From assembly GCA_004297545.1 (NCBI GenBank), contig SCTB01000132.1, positions 1-37,078 on the forward strand: a stretch of DNA of 37,078 bases, written 5' to 3'. Numbering within the stretch: the first letter of the stretch is position 1; each line of letters opens with the position of its first letter. The translations under genes were made by a program, and so were the position numbers. Under the pieces are notes generated by a model. That model did not search any database. It was not told where the DNA came from and was given only the letters and a program-made list of their open reading frames with translations. The stretch comes from Alphaproteobacteria bacterium. GTDB lineage: Bacteria > Pseudomonadota > Alphaproteobacteria > Micavibrionales > UBA2020. Positions 14,984 to 22,873 of this stretch are shown piece by piece.

Positions 14984-16276
14984 ATGTCAAAGCTGATGGT
15001 CGCATTTGCGATGGCCGCGGGCTTTGCGGCGTCTGAAACCTCGGCGCAGCCGGCGGCGAAGAAACCCGCTGCCGCCACGACCTATACCTATTCCGTCAGC
15101 CGCGGAGAGTTCTACAAGAAACTGGAGGATGAGGCGGCTGCAAAGAACGCCGCTGCGGCGCAGAATAATTCATCGAAATTCACGACCCGCGCGGCGGAGG
15201 CGGAACGGCCTGTTGTGCCGGATCCGGGAGCCGTCAACGTCGGCATCAATAGCTGGGACCAGATCAACCAGCCGGGATCGATGCTCGACTATTTCCGGTA
15301 CTGGAGCCCCAATATGGCGGCGAATGAAACCGAAGCGTCGTCGCCCGATTTCAACAACGAGATCCGTAATTCCACGACAGCGCCGGGCCATGTGGGCCTG
15401 GGGCAGGAAACGGACTTCCGCTGGCAGCCCAGCACCTATGTTGGAAAAGAGACGAAATTAGCCGCCTGCGCGCTGACCGACCAGCCCGACAAGAACATGT
15501 ACTGGCTTCATCCCTATACGCTGCAGCCGCTGGGTAACGATCCCGTGAACAACCCGTTTTACCGCTACGCGCTGCCCAGCGAATTCACCATCAGCTCGCA
15601 GTTCTACGGCGTGAAAGGCTTTACGGTGCAGGGCAATGTCGAGGGCAACGCGCCGGGATCGCCCAAGGACGCCTATGCGATCGGGGTCATGTACATGACG
15701 GACCGGAGATGCTCCGACGGCAACAACGAGTACGGGTTGTGGCGGGAGCTTGCCAGCCAGAAGCCTGATGCAAAGCCGGAAGAACAGCCGCTGTATTTCT
15801 ATTACTCTACGCGCACCAACTGTTTCCCCGGCTGGGGCTGCTTTGCGGATCCGCAGGGCACCAAGGAGGACCCGCAGAAGACAAGCGCGGTCACGACGAT
15901 GACGAACCTGCGCAACCTCGACGCGGACAAGCCGCCGAATTTTTACTATTCCGCCTATATGATCCCCGACAACAACCCCGATCCCGACCACAAGACGGGT
16001 TATAAATTCCGCGTGCAGGTTGTGGACGGCTATCACACGGACAAGCTGGCCACCTGCAACATCAACGGCGGGCCGGACCAGCCCTGCGCCTTCGACGCGC
16101 CCATCGAAAACTGGTTCCCCGCGGCCGAAATGCAGCGCGGGCAGAACTATATGGTCACCGGAACCCAGACGTCTATCTCCGGGACGACTGCGGAAGGGGT
16201 GACAATCGACCGCGCCCCGCGGTTCGATACAAAAGACCCGAAATTCAACGTGAAGGGCACCTGGCTGGGCCGCTAA
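14984..16276 (+). CDS. Secreted hypothetical protein with six cysteines
   Basis: 430 residues starting MSKLMVAFAMAAGFAASETS, a short signal peptide probably cleaved after the SAQ near residue 22. A low-complexity alanine/lysine stretch follows (about 23-75). The main domain (about 80-430) is rich in Tyr, Trp, Asn and Pro and has six cysteines, including TNCFPGWGC and the pair ATC/QPC near 365-375, suggesting disulfides and export to periplasm or medium. No catalytic motif or family recognised. AGAGGGGAG lies 12-16 nt before the ATG. The gene stands alone on the plus strand, divergent from the diguanylate cyclase. Confidence 0.72.
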   Translation: MSKLMVAFAMAAGFAASETSAQPAAKKPAAATTYTYSVSRGEFYKKLEDEAAAKNAAAAQNNSSKFTTRAAEAERPVVPDPGAVNVGINSWDQINQPGSMLDYFRYWSPNMAANETEASSPDFNNEIRNSTTAPGHVGLGQETDFRWQPSTYVGKETKLAACALTDQPDKNMYWLHPYTLQPLGNDPVNNPFYRYALPSEFTISSQFYGVKGFTVQGNVEGNAPGSPKDAYAIGVMYMTDRRCSDGNNEYGLWRELASQKPDAKPEEQPLYFYYSTRTNCFPGWGCFADPQGTKEDPQKTSAVTTMTNLRNLDADKPPNFYYSAYMIPDNNPDPDHKTGYKFRVQVVDGYHTDKLATCNINGGPDQPCAFDAPIENWFPAAEMQRGQNYMVTGTQTSISGTTAEGVTIDRAPRFDTKDPKFNVKGTWLGR

Positions 16277-16298
16277 ATCAACTGGTTACCTCATTTAA

Positions 16299-16327
16299 TT
16301 GACATAACATTTATTTCCGTTTACTAT
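16299..16327 (+). promoter_or_regulatory. Sigma70-type promoter for the 16353 ankyrin gene
   Basis: TTGACA (16299..16304) and TACTAT (16322..16327) are 17 bp apart. Transcription would start near 16334, leaving a leader of about 19 nt with GAGGAGCGGGAG as ribosome site. Confidence 0.65.
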
Positions 16328-16352
16328 CCCGAGCCTTGAGGAGCGGGAGTAA

Positions 16353-16991
16353 ATGCAGGAAGTTATTGGAGCAGAAACAGCGCCCGAAACGGGGACGGAC
16401 CGCAAGTCCGTCTTCAATGAACTGCTGCAGAATGGTATCGACAAGAGAGACAGCGAGATGGTTGCGCTCGCGCTGAAGAACGGCGCGGAGCCGAATATCC
16501 TTCTCTTTGCGGGCATCACGTATAAGCAGAGCAGCTGGGACCGCCTGCGTGGCCGCAACGAAGGCCTGGGCGCCGAATGGGTGCGCCTCGCGCTCGAGCA
16601 TGGCGCGGATGCAGAGGCGACCAAGCTTCACCGCGACGAGCGGCCTTGGCCCGCCATCCACTGGGCGCAGGCTTATTTCCTGCCCGCCGTCATGGACATG
16701 CTGATCGCAAGCGGCGCCAAAGTGGACACGCCAAGCCCCGACGGCCGCACGCCGCTGATGGATGCCGTCAAAAACGGCTTTGCCGAAGAAATCGAATATT
16801 ACCTGCAAAAGGGCGCCGACCCGCTTTACCGCAGCGCGGACGGCAATACGGCCCTCAACATGCTCCGCCACAGCGGCCAATTCGACCGCGCGGAGCAGGA
16901 ACGCCTCATCAAGCTGATGATGCAGCATTCCATCCCGGAAGCGCAGGCAGTCGAGAATACGTCGGCGCCGGGGAAAAGATTTTCTATTTAG
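16353..16991 (+). CDS. Ankyrin-repeat protein, 212 residues
   Basis: A cytoplasmic-looking protein with four to five ankyrin-type repeats. The clearest is SPDGRTPLMDAVKNGFAEEI followed by YYLQKGADPLYRSADGNTAL (about 129-168); earlier units contain ALKNGAEPN (about 40-48), ALEHGADAEATK and MLIASGAKVDT. Ankyrin repeats mediate protein contacts and give no enzyme activity. No signal peptide; the tail ends TSAPGKRFSI and lacks the KPLRL motif. A strong promoter and ribosome site lie directly upstream. It faces the ankyrin gene at 17004 with only 12 bp between the stops. Partner unknown. Confidence 0.85.
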   Translation: MQEVIGAETAPETGTDRKSVFNELLQNGIDKRDSEMVALALKNGAEPNILLFAGITYKQSSWDRLRGRNEGLGAEWVRLALEHGADAEATKLHRDERPWPAIHWAQAYFLPAVMDMLIASGAKVDTPSPDGRTPLMDAVKNGFAEEIEYYLQKGADPLYRSADGNTALNMLRHSGQFDRAEQERLIKLMMQHSIPEAQAVENTSAPGKRFSI

Positions 16992-17003
16992 GGCGGGATT
17001 TAA

Positions 17004-17750
17004 TTACATCGGCGCCGCACCGCGCAGACGCAGGGGTTTCGATACCGTCATGTTGTTCTCGAGCGTCACCGCCCTGGCGACCAGCTCTTCCAGCATATTC
17101 AGGCGCTTTTCTTCGTCGTGCTCTCCCTGCCATTTGCGCAGGAACGCCGCCTTGGCGTCATCGTCAAGCCACCCGATATAATCGGCGGGAGTCTGACCCT
17201 TGCTGTTCTTCGCGCCAAAGTCGGCGCCCTTGTCGAGCAGCATCTGCACCAGCGTCAGGTCGTCTTCTCTGGCAATGTAGTGAAGGGCGCTATAGCCCTT
17301 TTCGTCCGTCGCCTTGGGGTCCGCCCCGGCATTCAGCAGCACCTTGAAGGATTCGAAGTGCCCGAACAGCGCAGCGGTCACGAGAGCAGGGTCGCTCCCT
17401 TTATTGGGGTCTGCACCTTTTGACAGGAGGTATTTGACGAGCTCAACCGGGTCGCGCCCCGTTTCCGCGCACTGGACAGCGGCGCACAGCGGCGTGGTCG
17501 TCCCGTCTTTAGAGACTGCGTTGACATCGGCGCCCTTCTCGATCAGGCGTTCAACGATGGTGCGATGTTGTCCCCCTGCGGCGGAGTGCAGCGCCGTCCA
17601 GTTGTTCTCCTCATTCGCCGCATTCGCGTTGGCGCCTTTATCAAGGAGCGCCAGCGCCTGTGCGGCGAAATTCCCGCTCAGGTGCGATTTTCTAATGGCG
17701 CGGAGAAGGTCTTTGTCGTTCGGCGTCCTGTTGAAAATGAATGACAGCAT
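17004..17750 (-). CDS. Ankyrin-repeat protein with C-terminal KPLRL module
   Basis: About 248 residues. Six ankyrin-like units span about 12-200, with GANANAANEENNWTALHSAA, GADVNAVSKDGTTTPLCAAV, LLSKGADPN, LLNAGADPKATDEKGYSALH and LLDKGADFGAKNSKGQTPAD. A charged helical stretch follows (about 205-235) and the tail is TVSKPLRLRGAAPM. This tail closely matches that of the HRxxGPA protein at 4844..5230, although the scaffolds differ. Start at 17750 is chosen over 17816 because AGGGGAGA sits upstream of it and the extension is hydrophobic and unlike the family. No signal peptide. Probable binding protein; target unknown. Confidence 0.85.
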   Translation of the reverse strand: MLSFIFNRTPNDKDLLRAIRKSHLSGNFAAQALALLDKGANANAANEENNWTALHSAAGGQHRTIVERLIEKGADVNAVSKDGTTTPLCAAVQCAETGRDPVELVKYLLSKGADPNKGSDPALVTAALFGHFESFKVLLNAGADPKATDEKGYSALHYIAREDDLTLVQMLLDKGADFGAKNSKGQTPADYIGWLDDDAKAAFLRKWQGEHDEEKRLNMLEELVARAVTLENNMTVSKPLRLRGAAPM

Positions 17751-17894
17751 TATTCGTCTCCCCTGTGATTCCCAAAACACTGTTTTACATAATACTAAAA
17801 ACAGAGGATAAGGCAATGAAAATGATGGATAACTTATATTTTATTCAAGTATTTGGGAAGGGTCTGGCGAAAAAACGATGCGCACAGAAAGCGC

Positions 17895-17934
17895 TGCCCT
17901 GATCCCTTCTCGAAAAGGAAAAGGGATCAGGGCA
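17895..17934 (-). terminator. 14-bp hairpin, probable terminator
   Basis: TGCCCTGATCCCTT (17895..17908) is exactly complementary to AAGGGATCAGGGCA (17921..17934) around a 12-nt loop. It lies 22 bp past the stop of the minus-strand gene at 17957. On the plus strand it is followed by TTTATC. Confidence 0.55.
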
Positions 17935-17956
17935 TTTATCTGCAGGCGGAATATCT

Positions 17957-18310
17957 TCAGGCGTTCTGCCGCGCGATGCTCAGGCCGCGCCAGTAGCCGG
18001 CTTTCTGCGAGGAAATGGCTGCGATCTGCGCGCGCGCTTCCTTCCAGTTGTCCATGCCCGCGATGTCGTAGCCCTCACTTTCGGCCTTGTCGAGGATGCG
18101 CGTGATGCGGTTGGGCAGCGGGTCGAAAAACGGCTTTTCGACGGCGAGGCCGGTCTCGAGGCGCTTGCAGCAGTTCTTCATCGGCCCGCCCCAGGGCAGG
18201 GCGTTGAAGGCGGCGGTCAGCGTCGTTTTCGAGCCTTTCACTTCCTCCAGCCAGCTTTTGGTGAAGGCGCCGAGAAGGCTTAAGTCGAGGTCGATGGCTT
18301 GTGTGGTCAA
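17957..18310 (-). CDS. Hypothetical protein, 117 residues, TTG start
   Basis: The product starts (M)TTQAIDLDLSLLGAFTKSW and is largely helical, with PWGGPMKNCCKRLETGL in the middle and a tail WRGLSIARQNA. No family, signal peptide or membrane segment recognised. The start codon is TTG at 18310; AGGAG sits 7 nt upstream, which supports it and no ATG fits. It lies 17 bp downstream of the HRxxGPA gene at 18328 and is probably cotranscribed with it, ending at the hairpin at 17895..17934. Function unknown; a functional link with the repeat protein is suggested only by the operon. Confidence 0.65.
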   Translation of the reverse strand: MTTQAIDLDLSLLGAFTKSWLEEVKGSKTTLTAAFNALPWGGPMKNCCKRLETGLAVEKPFFDPLPNRITRILDKAESEGYDIAGMDNWKEARAQIAAISSQKAGYWRGLSIARQNA

Positions 18311-18327
18311 GATAGTTCTCCTTTTTG

Positions 18328-18729
18328 TTATACGTTGCTCATTTTAAATCTTAGGGGCCGCATGAGGCTGATGGCCTCCGGCACGCCCTGCACGGGGACG
18401 GTTTCCGCTTCCGCGACCGCCGCCAGCATGTCGCGCTGCTTCTGCCAGTGGCGGAAGTGGATATGTTCGTCCTCGCTCATCTTGATGGCCTTGACCCACC
18501 ATTCCTTGCCGCCCTTGGCGAGTTCGACAGCCGGACCCTCGACGCGGTGGCGCATGCCGTTGTCGTACCAGTGGCGGTCGCCGTTCTTGCATTCGATGGC
18601 GGGGCCGCCGTCGCGGTGCAGGACGTTGTTGCGGTAGTATTCGACGCCCTGCGCGGTTTCGCGGATTTCGTCGCCGGTGGCGGTGTTGAAATCGACGGTC
18701 AGGAAATTTGCGGCGAGAGCTTCTGTCAT
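18328..18729 (-). CDS. HRxxGPA-repeat protein with C-terminal RPLRF module
   Basis: About 133 residues, starting MTEALAANFLTVDFNTATGD. Three 22-23-residue units (about 25-90) carry LHRDGGPAIE, RHRVEGPAVE and a degenerate third copy. A charged helix follows and the tail is ISLMRPLRFKMSNV. It is a paralogue of the 4844..5230 product in length, unit spacing and tail. ATG at 18729 is preferred over the upstream TTG at 18744 because GAAAGGTC precedes it. The leader contains a CCCC-AATC-GGGG hairpin (18764..18775) followed on the minus strand by CTTTTC, which could attenuate transcription. It is the first gene of a likely two-gene operon with 17957..18310. Confidence 0.7.
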   Translation of the reverse strand: MTEALAANFLTVDFNTATGDEIRETAQGVEYYRNNVLHRDGGPAIECKNGDRHWYDNGMRHRVEGPAVELAKGGKEWWVKAIKMSEDEHIHFRHWQKQRDMLAAVAEAETVPVQGVPEAISLMRPLRFKMSNV

Positions 18730-18973
18730 GGCACGACCTTTCAAATGGCACAGTCACGAAAAGCCCCAATCGGGGGTGGGACGTATTCGTCGCTGTTTTG
18801 GGTCGTGCTGCTAGGCAGACAGACGAGAAACGAAAGAAAACCGTTCTGTCCCGGTGATGCACGCGGCTTGGGTGTTATGTATAACCATAATTGTGGGAGG
18901 CGTCAAATGGAATAGGGTAAGGGGTTGGAAAGAATTAAAGATTTATAGTCTGCTGCCTTCGGCAGAAGATTTA

Positions 18974-20200
18974 CTATCTCAGATGGCACAGCCTCTCCAG
19001 CCCCGGCTCCATTTCAGAGATCACGTACTGGGTGCGGGTGCCGGGGCCGCCGGAGGTGCGGCTCTGGAAGGTGCGGGACCAGTGACGCATCTTGACCACG
19101 AGGCCGCAGAGCATGCCGCCGGTGGCCGCATGGTTGCCTTCGATGTCGCGGCGCAGGCGGTTGAGAGCGTCGCGGTTGATGTCGCGCCAGAAAATGTCGA
19201 AGGCATGGCGGAAACTGTTGAGCCTGACGCGGATGGTGGAGGACAAAAAGCGGATGGATTCATCCACCCGGCGGTAATGCAGCGCGTTCTGCGCCGACGC
19301 CGCCGCGTCGCGCTGCAGCGTAATGTCCTTCAGCCAGCTCGCGCAGTTGTCGATATCGGGCGTGATGCGGTCGAGGTTCTGGCGGTAGTAGATGACGGAC
19401 AGGAAAAGGTCGCTGTAGGTTTCGAGAAATTCCGGGATATCTTCCACCGGAATGCCGGTTTTCTGCGACATGGTTTTCAGCCGCTCGGCCACTTTTGTCT
19501 TGTTCGGCGCGCGGAAAAGCCTGGTCAGGTCCTGTTCCGCCGAAGGGTCGTCGTCGCCATAGACGGTGCGGAGCAGGGGCCGCGTGAATTCGGGAGAAAA
19601 CTGCGCCAGCTGCTGCTTCATGTCATCGGAAAGCCGGAGCTGCTCCTCATCCGCCTCCACGCCTGCTTTCAGCAGGGTCCGGCGCAGGGAATAGACGTCG
19701 TAGCTGTGAAGAGTCGCGAGGGCAGCTATGGTCTTGTGATCCTGCCGGTGGCCGGGGAACGCCGCCGGCACGTCTTCGGGGCGCATCTGCAGGCTGCCCG
19801 CCTTTGAGTCCCTGTGCAGTTCCACCACCGTCTCGAGCCTGCCGTTTTTGATGAGTTTGGCCGCTTTCAGGGCCGAGCAGGAAAGCGGCATAAGCGACAG
19901 CGGCAGCGTATCCATCGCGTCAAGATCGGACAGGTCCTCCGCCACCGCGCGTTTCGAAGCCGCCGCTTCCGGCGTGGCCGGCGCCGCGATCTCGCCCCTC
20001 ACGTCGAAAATGCGTCCGTCCTTCAGCCGGAACCACACGCCCTTGCCCATGCTGCCGCGGTTGAAGTACATATCCTCGACGTCTTCCGCGCGGAACGGAT
20101 AATGCTCCTCCGCCGTTTGCGCATCCGTGCCCTTCGCGCGACGCAGTTCCAGGAACTGCGTGTGCATAGCGGCCCGGATGACGACGGGATTGAACTTCAT
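18974..20200 (-). CDS. Hypothetical protein, 408 residues
   Basis: No family recognised. The product starts MKFNPVVIRAAMHTQFLELR. An N-terminal part (about 1-75) includes FRAEDVEDMYFNRGSMGKG and a small beta-rich GVWFRLKDGRIFDVRGE segment. The rest (about 90-400) is strongly helical and charged, with FRAPNKTKVAERLKTMSQK and RLNSFRHAFDIFWRDINRDA. No signal peptide or membrane helix. The start at 20200 has AGGGGCAGGCAG directly upstream and removes an unlikely 23-residue extension from 20269. A short CTGCC-TTC-GGCAG hairpin (18953..18965) follows the stop. Likely a cytoplasmic helical protein of unknown role. Confidence 0.65.
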   Translation of the reverse strand: MKFNPVVIRAAMHTQFLELRRAKGTDAQTAEEHYPFRAEDVEDMYFNRGSMGKGVWFRLKDGRIFDVRGEIAAPATPEAAASKRAVAEDLSDLDAMDTLPLSLMPLSCSALKAAKLIKNGRLETVVELHRDSKAGSLQMRPEDVPAAFPGHRQDHKTIAALATLHSYDVYSLRRTLLKAGVEADEEQLRLSDDMKQQLAQFSPEFTRPLLRTVYGDDDPSAEQDLTRLFRAPNKTKVAERLKTMSQKTGIPVEDIPEFLETYSDLFLSVIYYRQNLDRITPDIDNCASWLKDITLQRDAAASAQNALHYRRVDESIRFLSSTIRVRLNSFRHAFDIFWRDINRDALNRLRRDIEGNHAATGGMLCGLVVKMRHWSRTFQSRTSGGPGTRTQYVISEMEPGLERLCHLR

Positions 20201-20471
20201 CTGCCTGCCCCTGACGTGGGTAACCCCCAAGAGATGCGAGATAGAACTTGGCCAACGAACGCCGGACAAAACGCTTCCGGTAATCTATAAATATTTTATC
20301 ACGCGCAGTTTAAGGATTATTCAACGATAGAAGGCATTTGAGGCAAATTTGCGATATGGGAAATGTGTTGACGGTGGAGGGGCAGCTAGGTCTCAAAATG
20401 CGACCGTTTTCAGGGTGTCCTTAACAGACAGGGCAAGTTAGGCTGGGAGATAACGAAACGGTGTATTTAAC

Positions 20472-22580
20472 ATGACAAAGACGTCATTCTATACAGTCCT
20501 TATTTTTCTATGCTGTTTTGTTGCCTTTCCGGCACTGTCGGAGGATAAAGTCCAAGTTAAGAAGAATGCGCCTGAGGGCTGCATACGGGACGAACCCGGA
20601 TCAAGCTTTGGCGGAATCGGTCTTGGGCCGCATCCCACGGAAGACGGGATAGTTGTTGAGACGATACTCGACGGGTTTCCAGCAGATCGTGCAGGCATTA
20701 AATCAAACGATTTGATTTTAGAAATAGACGGCAAGTCGGCAAAGGGGTTGTCGCCTGCGGGGGCAATCAAGCTCATACGGGGAGAACCAGGAAGCAAACT
20801 TACACTCACAGTTTCACGGAAAGGGACAAGTGAGTTGTTGCGGTTCGAGCTCATTCGCGAAAAACTCCATGTTGCAAGAACAGATGCGCTTGGATACTGG
20901 TGCGATTTGGGATCGGCTTTTCCTCCGCCTGCTGATGACTATTTTAAAAACCTTCCGAAGTGTTCTCCATGGCCCGGTAATGGGGAGATACCTCAGCCCT
21001 TCTACCGCAACCTGAAAAATATTTCTCTCCACATCGACATTCCCAAGAATGAGGAAGCCGCCGTAATTGATCTTAAAATGCTGGAGGAAATCTTTAGCGG
21101 TGCGATAAGAAAAAATATGATGCCATTTGTTCAGCCTGGATCCGATTGTAAAATACCTGATTTGCACGTCGTTGAACAATTTCGCGACTCTATAGGGCGG
21201 GATCTGCCTGATAGACATGGCGCGACGACCAGAGTCCGTTTCACTAATGATGTTTTTCTCGTCAACAATGTGCGCGAACATTTGGCCCAGCCTGCGACCG
21301 CCGAAGATGATACTCTTTCGGTAGTCGTTACTGTGTCGTATGTGCATGATACGTCGCCGGAAGCTGCAGTTCTGCATGTCGGACAATTCAGATGGAAAAA
21401 GGAGTGCAAGTGTCTTATCCCGAGGTTCCCGCAAACACTTTCTGTTCCTCTTAATCTTCCGAAGTGGCAAATTGCTCGAATAGTCAAAGACTTTGCTAAT
21501 CGATTGGAGATACGCGGAAGTCACTTCTCCCCTCGGATGATGCGTTATAGATGCGATGCAGATACCGGTGCTATTGCGTTTGAAACCTTTGATTTACCGC
21601 TCCGCAATCTGGAGTATAACGGCGTTCATTTCGAGTATCCTAACATTAACCCCATGCAGCAGATAGGTCAGGACTATTACTACTTGGTAGAAAAAATGCC
21701 GCCTCTCGAATGTAAGGTTCCCGGAAGAACCGTCAAAGCCAACTATGACGGTACAGTTCTTTCAGTAGCCGAAGATGATGGGAGCAAAACTCATAAGCTA
21801 AAGATGGAGCATTACTGGCATCGCCAACTACGCAGCTTTGAAATGGGTAAGTGGGAGGTTTGTGACAGCGTTGCATCTGAGAAGCCCGAAAATCTCATGT
21901 GCGCGCCAGTAAACTTTTCTACTGACGACGAAAGCATAGACCCTCAACTTTTACTGATACGTAGTGGTGCGGAGAAAGGTAATCCCCGTTCTCAGGAATC
22001 TCTTGCGGTGCTGTTACAAAACGCAAAGGGCCAGGACAATTCGGAAGCCGCTGAGTGGGAGCATAGGGCGTTTCAGACATATCTTAAGATGGCAGAAGAG
22101 GGAAATATTGATATTCAATGCATGGTAGGTGATAGTTATTATCAAGGGCGAAAAGGTGTAAAGAAGAGTACGAGTGAAGCCCTCCGATGGTGGCGCAAGG
22201 CTGCTGCAAGGGGAAATTTATGTGCAAAGCAGAAGATAGCAAGCCATTATGTTGGTGGGTGGCTCTCTCGTTTGTCCGGCGGTGATGGTTCAGCCACGAA
22301 CCTCGCAGAGGGAATAAAATGGTATCGCAAATCAGTTGATTTGGGCGATAGGGGCGCCATGTGGGCGCTTGGCAGTATGTATTTGCAAGGTGAGGGTGTT
22401 CCACAAGACTATAAAGAAGCTTATTACTATTCAACCCTCGGCGATAGTGTGGCAAATGCTGCTAAAGCCGCGTGGCATTTGACTGCTGGCGACATTGCTG
22501 CGGTTCAACAGCGTGTCAAGAAATGGCAGGGCGCGCATCCGGTTTTCGGACCGCCGCTTCCTGTTGACAAAAAATTATAA
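20472..22580 (+). CDS. Secreted PDZ and Sel1-repeat protein
   Basis: 702 residues. A signal peptide (MTKTSFYTVLIFLCCFVAFP and onward, cut near residue 23) leads to a PDZ domain (about 45-128) with GGIGLG, a DRAGIKSNDLILEIDGKS carboxylate-binding region and LIRGEPGSKLTLTVSR. The central part (about 130-490) is unassigned, with several cysteines. Sel1-like repeats (about 500-690) include AEEGNIDIQCMVGDSYYQGR, ALRWWRKAAARGN, WYRKSVDLGDRGAMWALGSM and YLQGEGVPQDYKEAYYYSTL. PDZ plus Sel1 suggests a periplasmic adaptor rather than an enzyme; no protease triad is seen. The gene is visibly richer in A and T and uses more varied codons than its neighbours, suggesting recent acquisition. No strong ribosome site precedes the ATG. 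Confidence 0.8.
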   Translation: MTKTSFYTVLIFLCCFVAFPALSEDKVQVKKNAPEGCIRDEPGSSFGGIGLGPHPTEDGIVVETILDGFPADRAGIKSNDLILEIDGKSAKGLSPAGAIKLIRGEPGSKLTLTVSRKGTSELLRFELIREKLHVARTDALGYWCDLGSAFPPPADDYFKNLPKCSPWPGNGEIPQPFYRNLKNISLHIDIPKNEEAAVIDLKMLEEIFSGAIRKNMMPFVQPGSDCKIPDLHVVEQFRDSIGRDLPDRHGATTRVRFTNDVFLVNNVREHLAQPATAEDDTLSVVVTVSYVHDTSPEAAVLHVGQFRWKKECKCLIPRFPQTLSVPLNLPKWQIARIVKDFANRLEIRGSHFSPRMMRYRCDADTGAIAFETFDLPLRNLEYNGVHFEYPNINPMQQIGQDYYYLVEKMPPLECKVPGRTVKANYDGTVLSVAEDDGSKTHKLKMEHYWHRQLRSFEMGKWEVCDSVASEKPENLMCAPVNFSTDDESIDPQLLLIRSGAEKGNPRSQESLAVLLQNAKGQDNSEAAEWEHRAFQTYLKMAEEGNIDIQCMVGDSYYQGRKGVKKSTSEALRWWRKAAARGNLCAKQKIASHYVGGWLSRLSGGDGSATNLAEGIKWYRKSVDLGDRGAMWALGSMYLQGEGVPQDYKEAYYYSTLGDSVANAAKAAWHLTAGDIAAVQQRVKKWQGAHPVFGPPLPVDKKL

Positions 22581-22587
22581 ATTTAAG

Positions 22588-22722
22588 TTAGGATGTCAGT
22601 TTTTCGAACGTCGATCTGTGGTCGATCAGTTGCGTCACGCCGTATATTCCCCACGTCGCCAAAGCCAGCAGGACGATGCCGCCGATGATGATATAGCCGG
22701 GGATGTCTTTTAGTTTACTCAC
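22588..22722 (-). CDS. 44-residue single-span membrane protein
   Basis: A GTG start at 22722 is preceded by GGTGA at 6 nt, with an in-frame stop just upstream, and the frame ends at TAA 22588..22590. The product starts (M)SKLKDIPGYIIIGGIVLLA; residues about 8-32 form one transmembrane helix followed by a short hydrophilic tail ending STFEKLTS. The composition is that of a genuine small membrane protein rather than a shadow. It converges with the PDZ/Sel1 gene, with 7 bp between stops. No family named; function unknown. Confidence 0.5.
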   Translation of the reverse strand: MSKLKDIPGYIIIGGIVLLALATWGIYGVTQLIDHRSTFEKLTS

Positions 22723-22742
22723 GAGGATTCACCGAGTGACGA

Positions 22743-22760
22743 CTTTCGCGGGAATGACGG
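22743..22760 (-). repeat. Solitary half of the REP-like element found in fliP
   Basis: CTTTCGCGGGAATGACGG is the exact reverse complement of the left end (36331..36348) of the element inside fliP. The pairing arm is missing here, so it is a lone half without a hairpin. It lies in the intergenic region upstream of the small membrane protein. Confidence 0.6.
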
Positions 22761-22873
22761 GCTTTCTTTATTTGCCTCTGGCCCAAGAAATCCAAACTGG
22801 CCGCTAAAAATATTTCAGGTTATGTTTAATATGGCGCTGCCTTTTGGCTTTTCAAACGCCTCAAAGAAGCCGT

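Noticed and set aside
16353..17750. The two ankyrin genes as an inverted duplication
   Set aside because: They share only the repeat consensus; unit number, ends and linker sequence differ and no DNA-level inverted repeat is visible.
20343..20352. Palindrome GCAAATTTGC as an operator
   Set aside because: A 10-bp AT-rich palindrome is easily found by chance, and its distance to either gene start is not informative.
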